A DNA stretch of 5,594 nucleotides, from assembly GCA_002367235.1 (NCBI GenBank), contig DFBC01000111.1, forward strand, positions 5,395-10,988, written 5' to 3'. Position 1 is the stretch's first letter. Each line of letters starts with the position of its first letter. Source of the stretch: Cellvibrionales bacterium UBA3090. GTDB lineage: Bacteria; Pseudomonadota; Gammaproteobacteria; Pseudomonadales; Porticoccaceae. Of this stretch, positions 1 through 5,594 are shown piece after piece. The notes below the pieces were generated by a model. It did no database searches. It was not told where the DNA came from and saw only the letters and a list, made by a program, of their open reading frames with translations. The translations under genes and the position numbers were made by a program.

Positions 1-1
1 T

Positions 2-3000
2 GTTGTGCAGGACTTCGTTGATGCGCAGCGAAGAGAAGCTCCGGTCTATTCACCACCGTCTAGCACCCTTCAGCGCGCTCTACACACTTTGAAGGGCAGT
101 GCGCGCATGGCAGGGATCAATGTCATTGGTGATCTTGTCGTACCCCTTGAGCAATATGTTCTCGGTCTCTATACCCATCAGCTTAATGTAGACAACGATA
201 TTGTTGCACTGTTATCCGATGTCGTTGAGTGCTGCCGGGCGTCGATTGCTTCGGTGCATACCGAGTCAAGAATTGCTGATATCCCCGAGCTTGAACAATT
301 TTTGACGCGCCTTGAATCCCTCAAAGAGCAATCCTTTGGTGCGTTAAACGCCAGTGAACAAGCGCCCTCTTCGGTAGATCCAGATGGGCTTAACCAGCTT
401 ATGATGCAGGGGATTCACAACCTGCTAGATGCCGAAAACAGTCTGTACAACTGGCAGCTAAATCCACAGGATGAATCGCTGCCAGCGCAGTTGTGCGACG
501 AGCTTGATCAGCTGGCCATGGCGGCAGACCAGGCAGGTGCCGGCCCCCTAAGTCAGTTATCAGTGCTCTTAAGCCAGGTTTACAAGAAAATACTTCAACA
601 GCAATTGGTGCCTGTCGACGACTTGTTGCAGCCCATGGCCAAAGCCCATGATGTACTGCTTGGTATGATCGATTGTGTGGCGGCTAATCAAGAACTGCTA
701 CCAATCACCGATGACTTGAGGGGAGAGCTAGAAGCCCTGATTGCCGATGTTGTTGAATCGGCTGAACCCGATCTGACGAATATAGATGTTCTCAATACCG
801 AATTACCTACGGTGCAACCGCCCGTTGAGCCAGAATCTGAATCTGCTGGTTTAGACATTGCTCCATCGAAGCCTGAGGTCGAGCCGGCATTGCTCGATCC
901 ATTGCCTGAGGTAGTTGTTCAGCCACTCAATCGCGACGATATAGATTTAGATATATTAGAAATATTTATTGCTGAAGCCGATGAGCTATTGGAAGGAATT
1001 GATCAGGCGCTGCAGAGTTGGCAGGGTGACTGGGGAAGTGTCGAGAGTGTCGATAACCTAAAGCGCTTGCTGCATACCTTAAAAGGTGGTGCTCGAATGG
1101 CGGGGCTTGAGCAGCTGGGTACCCTTAGCCACGCTATGGAGAATGATATTCTGGTTCTGGAAAGCAACCGCAGCGAATTGAACTCCGATATATTCAGCCG
1201 ATTGCTAAGGCAGCAGGATTCCCTGACAGCAGGCTTGTCTGTAGCTCGTCAATTATTTGATTCTGGCGAACCCGTGCCCGTTCGTGAACCAGCGTCGGTA
1301 GGCAGTGAAATGCCCACACCACCCGTGTCGCCAGACATTGGTGAAATCCGAGTGGAGGCATCGTATAAGCCCGACATGATCGAGGCTGTGATTCCTCAGA
1401 TTGAGCGTCAGACCAAACCTCAGGAAATGGTGAAGGTGTCGGCACCGCTACTGGAGAGCTTGGTAAATCTGGCTGGCGAAACCAGTATTTCTCGTGGGCG
1501 TATTGAGCAGCAGGTCAGTGAGTTTGCATTTACCCTCGACGAAATGGAGTCAACAATTATCCGGCTCAAGGATCAGGTGCGTCGTTTGGGTATGGAGACG
1601 GATGCACAAGTAATGTTCCGCCAGGAGCAAATTGACGCCATGTCATCATCAGAGGTCGAGGGCTTTGATCCTCTGGAGATGGATCGATATTCCCAGTTAC
1701 AACAGTTATCGCGCGGCTTGCTTGAATCTGCTTCTGATCTAAAAGATTTGAAAAGCACGCTGGTTGAAAAGGCAAGAGGTGCCGAGGCGCAGTTATTATC
1801 GCAAGCTCGAATCAATACTGACCTTCAGGAGCGCTTGATGCGAACCCGGATGGTGCCATTTTCCCGCATGGTGCCCAGATTGAGGCGTATGGTGCGGCAA
1901 CTCAGCGATGAACTGGGTAAAAAGGTAGAGCTGCAATTGGTCAATGTGGATGGTGAAATGGATCGCTCGATGATGGAGCAGATGCTGGCACCCCTTGAGC
2001 ATATGATCAGGAATTCCATCGATCATGGAATAGAATCTTCGGAAGATCGAATCCAGTTAGGCAAGCCTGAGGTGGGCGTCATCTCTGTTGGGTTTGTTCG
2101 GGAAGGCGGGGATATCCTCTTAATGTTGGCGGATGACGGTCGTGGCCTCAATATTGATGCGATACGTCAGCGAGCTTTGGAGCGTGGCCTGATGACGCCG
2201 GAAGCTGCGCTGGGTGATCAGGATGTAATCCAGTTTATCTTTCACTCCGGTTTTTCTACGTCACAACAGGTTACTCAGGTTTCAGGGCGAGGCGTGGGTA
2301 TGGATGTGGTGAACAGCCAAGTCCGTGAATTGGGTGGTTCGGTTCAGATAGCGACCAAGAAAGGCGAGGGAGCGCAGTTCACGGTTCGCTTGCCATTTAC
2401 CATGTCGGTGAATCGGGCGTTGATGATTGAGCTGGGCGACGATTTATTTGCACTGCCTTTGAGTAGTGTGGATGGCGTGGTGCGCCTCAGCTCTTCGGAG
2501 CTGGAACATTACTATCGTTTTCCTGATGCGCGCTTGGAATATGCCGGTGGGCAGTATGAAGTGCGATATCTCGGTAGCCTGTTAAGTGACGACTTGGCTC
2601 CCAAAATTGATAGCTCGGCAGAATCTGCTCTCATGGTGTTGGTGCATTCAGAATCCCGGATGTACGCCGTGCAGGTTGACGGTCTAACCGGCAGCAGCGA
2701 AATTGTCGTGAAAAGTCTGGGTCCACAGTTCAGTAATGTGCCAGGCCTTTCAGGTGCAACATTGTTGGGCGATGGCCGAGTCGTCGTAATTCTTGATTTG
2801 CTGGCCCTGCTACGTGGCCAGACTGATAGCCGCGCTGGTATTGATGTACATAATGAACAGGAGCCTCCTGCTCAGTCAGCAGTGCCGACGGTTATGGTCG
2901 TTGATGATTCTGTCACGGTTCGCAAAGTTGCTGGTCGTTTTCTGGAGCGGCAAGGCTTCAATGTGATCACCGCCCGAGATGGCGTTGAAGCCATGGAGCT

Positions 3001-3259
3001 TCTTCAGGATCAGCGTCCAGACGTTATGCTGTTGGACATAGAGATGCCGCGTATGGATGGGTTTGAAGTCGCCAGACGGGTTAAGGGCAATGAGGATTTA
3101 AACCATATCCCGATTATCATGATCACGTCGAGAACCGGTGAGAAGCATCGAGAGCGGGCAATGGCGCTGGGTGTGGAGCAATATCTGGGTAAGCCTTATC
3201 AAGAAGACGTATTGTTGGCAAGTATTACAGAACTTATCGGCATGGCGGTGGAGCAGTAG
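2..3259 (+). CDS. chpA: ChpA-type hybrid chemosensory histidine kinase, C-terminal part (5' truncated)
   Basis: This is a CheA-like kinase of the Pil-Chp pathway, which controls type IV pilus activity and surface sensing at the inner face of the membrane. The frame is open at the left edge, so the GTG at 5 is only a numbering origin (residue 1), not a credible start. Visible domains: Hpt with HTLKGSARMAG (H27); a helical Hpt-like segment at about 125-245 without HxxKG; a Pro/Glu-rich linker at about 253-305; a second Hpt with HTLKGGARMAG (H357); a dimerisation region at about 475-610; HATPase with N-box H666/N670/D673, DDGRG at 710-714 and GRGVGMD at 761-767; CheW at about 798-940; and a receiver at 961-1084 with D967/D968, phospho-acceptor D1011, T1041 and K1063. 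Pseudomonas ChpA is roughly 2,500 residues with many Hpt domains, so about half is probably missing. Tandem Hpt domains plus kinase, CheW and receiver separate it from ordinary CheA. A PilL-named orthologue is the same family. Confidence 0.93.
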   Translation, partial: VVQDFVDAQRREAPVYSPPSSTLQRALHTLKGSARMAGINVIGDLVVPLEQYVLGLYTHQLNVDNDIVALLSDVVECCRASIASVHTESRIADIPELEQFLTRLESLKEQSFGALNASEQAPSSVDPDGLNQLMMQGIHNLLDAENSLYNWQLNPQDESLPAQLCDELDQLAMAADQAGAGPLSQLSVLLSQVYKKILQQQLVPVDDLLQPMAKAHDVLLGMIDCVAANQELLPITDDLRGELEALIADVVESAEPDLTNIDVLNTELPTVQPPVEPESESAGLDIAPSKPEVEPALLDPLPEVVVQPLNRDDIDLDILEIFIAEADELLEGIDQALQSWQGDWGSVESVDNLKRLLHTLKGGARMAGLEQLGTLSHAMENDILVLESNRSELNSDIFSRLLRQQDSLTAGLSVARQLFDSGEPVPVREPASVGSEMPTPPVSPDIGEIRVEASYKPDMIEAVIPQIERQTKPQEMVKVSAPLLESLVNLAGETSISRGRIEQQVSEFAFTLDEMESTIIRLKDQVRRLGMETDAQVMFRQEQIDAMSSSEVEGFDPLEMDRYSQLQQLSRGLLESASDLKDLKSTLVEKARGAEAQLLSQARINTDLQERLMRTRMVPFSRMVPRLRRMVRQLSDELGKKVELQLVNVDGEMDRSMMEQMLAPLEHMIRNSIDHGIESSEDRIQLGKPEVGVISVGFVREGGDILLMLADDGRGLNIDAIRQRALERGLMTPEAALGDQDVIQFIFHSGFSTSQQVTQVSGRGVGMDVVNSQVRELGGSVQIATKKGEGAQFTVRLPFTMSVNRALMIELGDDLFALPLSSVDGVVRLSSSELEHYYRFPDARLEYAGGQYEVRYLGSLLSDDLAPKIDSSAESALMVLVHSESRMYAVQVDGLTGSSEIVVKSLGPQFSNVPGLSGATLLGDGRVVVILDLLALLRGQTDSRAGIDVHNEQEPPAQSAVPTVMVVDDSVTVRKVAGRFLERQGFNVITARDGVEAMELLQDQRPDVMLLDIEMPRMDGFEVARRVKGNEDLNHIPIIMITSRTGEKHRERAMALGVEQYLGKPYQEDVLLASITELIGMAVEQ
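3247..3253 (+). promoter_or_regulatory. Ribosome binding site of the chpC-like gene, inside the end of chpA
   Basis: GGTGGAG lies in the last codons of the upstream kinase gene and ends 9 nt before the ATG at 3263. With only 3 nt between the kinase stop codon and this ATG, the arrangement suggests translational coupling. The match to the Shine-Dalgarno consensus is moderate. Confidence 0.5.
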
Positions 3260-3262
3260 TTA

Positions 3263-3742
3263 ATGGGACAGCTGATCGCGGAACAAAAGAAATTACTGGA
3301 TGATGTCGACAGCCTGTTTGTTTCCCTAAGTAGTGAAACCTGGCTTATCCCTATGTCATCCGTTGCTGAAGTGGTTCATTTTGTTGATTATGAGGAGCAG
3401 CACCAAGAGCCGGTCTGGTTGAAGGGCTGGATGGAGTGGCGCGAGCAGAGAATTCCCCTGATTGTCTTTGAAGCCATTGGCAGCGACAGCGATCAATGTG
3501 ATACGGAAGGTTCATTGGTGCTGGTAATGAATACGTTGCGCCCGGAAAGTAAGTTTAATTTTTATGCGGTATTTATAAGAGATTTCCCTCACTCGGTAAG
3601 AATATCGGAAGAGGACTTGTTACAGGAAATTGCCGGTGAGCCAAGCCTTCCCTTTGCACTGATGCAGGTTGGGCTGGATGAGCGGGTGGCATTGATCCCC
3701 GATTTGGAAAAACTTGAAGCCTATCTATTCGAACACCTCTAG
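3263..3742 (+). CDS. chpC: CheW-domain chemotaxis adaptor, ChpC-like
   Basis: This 159-residue soluble protein is a single CheW-like domain with no signal peptide or membrane segment. CheW proteins connect chemoreceptors to the kinase, here most likely the ChpA-type kinase encoded just upstream. Visible family features are an opening strand containing LIPMSSVAEVV (residues 28-38), the typical WLKGWMEWREQRIPLIVFE stretch (52-70), and a closing segment with RVALIPDLEKLEAYL (141-155). The length fits ChpC, about 170 residues in Pseudomonas as I recall. The name ChpC rather than PilI rests mainly on position directly after chpA and on the divergent sequence. The gene starts 3 nt after the kinase stop, so the two are surely one transcript. 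No chpB (CheB-like methylesterase) lies between them, unlike the Pseudomonas aeruginosa order. Confidence 0.82.
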   Translation: MGQLIAEQKKLLDDVDSLFVSLSSETWLIPMSSVAEVVHFVDYEEQHQEPVWLKGWMEWREQRIPLIVFEAIGSDSDQCDTEGSLVLVMNTLRPESKFNFYAVFIRDFPHSVRISEEDLLQEIAGEPSLPFALMQVGLDERVALIPDLEKLEAYLFEHL

Positions 3743-3745
3743 CCA

Positions 3746-3805
3746 GAGGAGGGTTTAAGTGCAGCGCCCCTTCCATTTATCTATAGTTAAAACGATGTCC
3801 TCCTT
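3746..3805 (+). promoter_or_regulatory. Possible stem pairing the Shine-Dalgarno site with a CCTCCT element
   Basis: AGGAGG at 3747-3752 is perfectly complementary to CCTCCT at 3799-3804. Adding G·U pairs on both sides extends the stem to 9 bp (3746-3754 with 3797-3805), with a loop of about 42 nt. The CCTCCT arm lies inside codons 14-16 of the mini-ORF, so in RNA the mini-ORF could mask its own ribosome-binding site. The long loop weakens the case. Confidence 0.2.
3747..3752 (+). promoter_or_regulatory. Consensus Shine-Dalgarno sequence upstream of a GTG
   Basis: AGGAGG is a full match to the ribosome-binding consensus and ends 6 nt before a GTG at 3759, an ideal distance. It is stronger than the sites in front of chpC or phaC, yet no sizeable gene follows it. 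It begins 5 nt after the chpC stop codon. Confidence 0.45.
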
Positions 3806-3812
3806 ATTTTAG
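3759..3812 (+). CDS. Possible 17-codon leader peptide or small ORF
   Basis: A GTG start follows a consensus AGGAGG by 6 nt and opens a frame of 17 codons closed by TAG, reading MQRPFHLSIVKTMSSLF. It ends 67 nt before the phaC start. I recognise no homologue, and the peptide is too short for composition to be informative. It has no run of one amino acid of the kind used in classical amino-acid attenuators. The only support is the unusually good ribosome-binding site and spacing, so it could be chance. If translated, it might act as a leader ORF or simply occupy the spacer between two genes. Confidence 0.25.
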   Translation: MQRPFHLSIVKTMSSLF

Positions 3813-3821
3813 TGAGACTTT

Positions 3822-3837
3822 CCGCGCTGTTGTGCGG
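3822..3837 (+). other. Short GC-rich hairpin upstream of phaC
   Basis: CCGCGC and GTGCGG can form a 6-bp stem with one G·U pair around a UGUU tetraloop. It sits about 42 nt before the phaC start. No T-run follows it, and its minus-strand counterpart lacks one too, so it is not an intrinsic terminator. It may be a modest structure in the phaC leader, or chance. Confidence 0.25.
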
Positions 3838-3868
3838 GTGATAGAGTGGGGCTGGAAAAATAGTTTAT

Positions 3869-3877
3869 AGGGAAAGG
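3869..3877 (+). promoter_or_regulatory. Ribosome binding site of phaC
   Basis: AGGGAAAGG lies just before the ATG at 3880; its AGGG core is 7 nt away. An in-frame TAG at 3868-3870 excludes any upstream start, so this site and ATG fix the N-terminus. Confidence 0.6.
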
Positions 3878-3879
3878 TT

Positions 3880-5594
3880 ATGTCCAAAGAGAGTAAGGAG
3901 TCTTCGAAGCAGGAAAAGGAAGATGTGCTGTCAAAAGCATATGAGGATTCTCTTATTGAGGGCATCGTGGCTTTAAGCCCGTTAGTTGGTGTGAGTGCAG
4001 AGGAATTGAAGTCCTCGGTTAAAAAAACGATTAAGCATGCGATTACCCAGCCATCCAAAATGGCTAATAATAGCAAGCAGTTTGTGGGTAAGGTTGCCGA
4101 CATTATCAAGGGAACTGATAAGTACGAGGGGCGAAAAAACGATCGTCGGTTTGATGATCCATCGTGGGAGGAAAACGCTCTCTATCATAAGTTGAAGCAG
4201 GCTTATTTTGCTTGGGATGAGTCTCTGGGGGAACTGGTAGATGAGCTGGAGCTTGATACCCTCGATAGGCTTAGAGCTCGATTTGTTAAGGATGTTATTA
4301 CCACCTCCATGGCCCCCACTAACTTTTTGTTGAGCAATCCAAAAGCACTGAGACGAGTTGTTGAGAGCCGGGGTTCCAGCCTTGTGAAGGGGCTGCGTAA
4401 CTACGTCGATGACTTGAAAAATAATAATGGTATGCCCTCCCAGGTCGACAAAAGCCAATTCAAGGTGGGTGGGAATTTGGCGATATCCGAAGGTGCGGTA
4501 GTTTTTCGTAATGAGCTTTTGGAGCTCATCCAGTACACACCCCTTACGCCTAAAGTGTATCGGCGGCCGCTATTGGTTATACCGCCCCAGATTAACAAGT
4601 TTTATATCTACGATCTTACCGAAGAAAAGAGCTTCTTCCGCTTCTGCCTTCAGCAGTGTTTTCAGGTTTTTGCTGTCAGTTGGCGGAACCCCACCAAAGA
4701 ACAGCGTCACTGGGGTATGGATCAGTATGTTTTGGCGGTTGCCGAGGCAATAGATGCAATACAGAAGATAACGAAAAGTAAAAAACTCAATGTGGTGGGT
4801 GCCTGTGCCGGCGGTGTAACGGCATCCATTCTCTCCTCCTACTTAAAGCAGACGGGTTCTGATCTAGTGGGTAGCCTCAGCTTGTCCGTGTGTATGCTGA
4901 ATATGGAATCAGAAGAGATGGAGTTGGGTGTTTATAGCTCTCCTGAGACAATCCGGGCTGCACGGGCCAAATCTCAGGAAAAAGGCGTTCTAGAGGGGGC
5001 CGAGCTGGCCAAAGTCTTTAGTTGGATGCGTCCGAACGATCTGGTTTGGAACTATCATGTAAACAATTATCTGATGGGCGAGGCACCGCCAGCGTTTGAT
5101 CTACTTTATTGGAACAGCGACTCGACCAATTTACCGGCTCAATTGCACGCTGATTTTTTGGATATGTTCGAGAACAACACCTTATATAAAGGCGCAATGA
5201 AGGTGCGGGGTGTCGAGATAGATTTAGCGGCACTGGATTGCGATAAATACATCACCGCAGGGCTATCAGACCACATCACCCCTTGGAAAACTTGCTACAA
5301 GACCACCCAGTTTATTGGTGGCGATGTTACCTTTGTATTGAGTTCCAGTGGTCATATTCAGAGTCTGGTCAATCCTCCTGCGAATAAAAAATCCAAGTAT
5401 TTTGTTAATCAGGATCTGCCGGAATCCGCCGATAATTGGCTGGAAGGTGCAGAGCAGTGTTCAGGGTCCTGGTGGACGCACTGGGCCGACTGGTTGTCTG
5501 GCCGTTCCGGCGGTCAAAAAATAGCCCCCAAGTCGTTGGGAAATCCAGCGTTCAAACCTCAGGAGGCTGCACCGGGTACCTATGTATTTGGCTA
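3880..5594 (+). CDS. phaC: Poly(3-hydroxyalkanoate) synthase, class II-like (3' end just cut)
   Basis: The product polymerises (R)-3-hydroxyacyl-CoA into PHA on cytoplasmic storage granules and releases CoA. The window shows 571 residues and ends mid-codon (TA) after GTYVFG. Pseudomonas PhaC1 is about 560 residues and ends near an equivalent APGTYV, so only a few residues should be missing. The N-terminal PHA-synthase domain spans about 20-225, with DRRFDDPSW (88-96) and NNNGMPSQVD (181-190), followed by the alpha/beta-hydrolase core. The lipase-like box GACAGG (307-312) carries nucleophile C309. D464 in GLSDHITPW and H492 in SSSGHIQS complete the triad, spaced almost as in Pseudomonas PhaC1. 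Class II rather than class I is shown by GACAGG, RPNDLVWNY and the HIQS motif. The first 16 residues are Lys/Glu/Ser-rich and make the N-terminus about 12 residues longer than I recall for Pseudomonas. An in-frame TAG at 3868 fixes ATG 3880 as the earliest start. Confidence 0.95.
   Translation, partial: MSKESKESSKQEKEDVLSKAYEDSLIEGIVALSPLVGVSAEELKSSVKKTIKHAITQPSKMANNSKQFVGKVADIIKGTDKYEGRKNDRRFDDPSWEENALYHKLKQAYFAWDESLGELVDELELDTLDRLRARFVKDVITTSMAPTNFLLSNPKALRRVVESRGSSLVKGLRNYVDDLKNNNGMPSQVDKSQFKVGGNLAISEGAVVFRNELLELIQYTPLTPKVYRRPLLVIPPQINKFYIYDLTEEKSFFRFCLQQCFQVFAVSWRNPTKEQRHWGMDQYVLAVAEAIDAIQKITKSKKLNVVGACAGGVTASILSSYLKQTGSDLVGSLSLSVCMLNMESEEMELGVYSSPETIRAARAKSQEKGVLEGAELAKVFSWMRPNDLVWNYHVNNYLMGEAPPAFDLLYWNSDSTNLPAQLHADFLDMFENNTLYKGAMKVRGVEIDLAALDCDKYITAGLSDHITPWKTCYKTTQFIGGDVTFVLSSSGHIQSLVNPPANKKSKYFVNQDLPESADNWLEGAEQCSGSWWTHWADWLSGRSGGQKIAPKSLGNPAFKPQEAAPGTYVFG

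Larger units (their letters stand above)
3743..3879. other. Intergenic region between chpC and phaC
   Basis: These 137 nt separate the chemosensory operon from the PHA synthase gene. I see no GC-rich stem followed by a T-run on either strand, so no intrinsic terminator. No -35/-10 pair with normal spacing stands out, and there is no sigma-54 type -24/-12 element. What it does contain is a consensus Shine-Dalgarno sequence with a 17-codon mini-ORF, a possible long-range stem over that site, and a short GC-rich hairpin. The phaC promoter may lie here in a form I cannot recognise, or phaC may be read from the upstream operon. Confidence 0.6.

Noticed and set aside
83..1105. The two near-identical HTLKG-ARMAG segments as a DNA repeat or recombination duplication
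   Set aside because: The likeness is at protein level and reflects tandem Hpt domains typical of ChpA. The nucleotide sequences differ at many synonymous positions, so there is no recent DNA duplication.
3782..3787. TATAGT resembling a -10 promoter element upstream of phaC
   Set aside because: No plausible -35 hexamer lies 16-18 nt upstream; the bases there (around 3759-3764, GTGCAG) do not fit. A single hexamer in an AT-rich stretch is not enough.
3822..3837. GC-rich hairpin as an intrinsic terminator for chpC
   Set aside because: The stem is only 6 bp with one G·U pair, and no T-run follows on either strand.
3861..3871. TAGTTT and TATAGG as possible -10 elements just before phaC
   Set aside because: TTGTGC at 3830-3835 is the nearest -35-like hexamer, and the spacing to either element is 25 nt or more. 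They also overlap the ribosome-binding site.
3982..4458. Long minus-strand open frames opposite phaC, with similar ones opposite chpA
   Set aside because: They lie entirely within strongly supported plus-strand genes, encode no recognisable domain, and have no convincing start signals. They are coding shadows.
4511..4753. Plus-strand 80-residue open frame inside phaC
   Set aside because: It is out of frame with a well-conserved PHA synthase, whose frame is uninterrupted through the same bases.

Overview
The window comes from a gammaproteobacterium. It carries the 3' end of a Chp (Pil-Chp) chemosensory cluster of the kind that controls type IV pili in Pseudomonas and its relatives. Next to it is a polyhydroxyalkanoate (PHA) synthase that looks like the Pseudomonas class II enzymes. 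The base composition is moderate. Several residues differ from Pseudomonas PhaC1 as I recall it, which suggests a relative outside Pseudomonas, perhaps a marine or environmental lineage. That placement is inference and the genus cannot be fixed from here.

Layout: (1) About 1-3259, plus strand, is the C-terminal part of a ChpA-type hybrid sensor kinase whose 5' end lies outside the window. In order it has an intact Hpt domain, a helical Hpt-like segment lacking the phospho-histidine, a second intact Hpt domain, a CheA-type dimerisation region, a HATPase domain, a CheW domain and a receiver domain. (2) 3263-3742 is a small CheW-domain adaptor, ChpC-like, starting 3 nt after the kinase stop and almost certainly co-transcribed. 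(3) 3743-3879 is a 137-nt gap with no intrinsic terminator or convincing promoter. It does hold a consensus Shine-Dalgarno sequence in front of a 17-codon mini-ORF, and a CCTCCT element that could mask that site. (4) 3880-5594 is a nearly complete PHA synthase that runs off the right edge after 571 codons. No gene is supported on the minus strand.

How the genes work together: the kinase and its CheW-like partner belong to one signalling array. Receptors coupled through CheW-type proteins drive ATP-dependent phosphorylation of the Hpt domains, and phosphate passes to response regulators including the kinase's own receiver. PhaC belongs to carbon storage and joins hydroxyacyl-CoA units into polyester granules. 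Nothing shows a functional link between the two, although the lack of a visible terminator leaves read-through possible.

The points most worth a second look are the PHA synthase's non-Pseudomonas residues at positions known to control monomer choice, the strong ribosome-binding site and mini-ORF upstream of it, the absence of chpB between chpA and chpC, and the degenerate Hpt domain. No clearly new system is visible.
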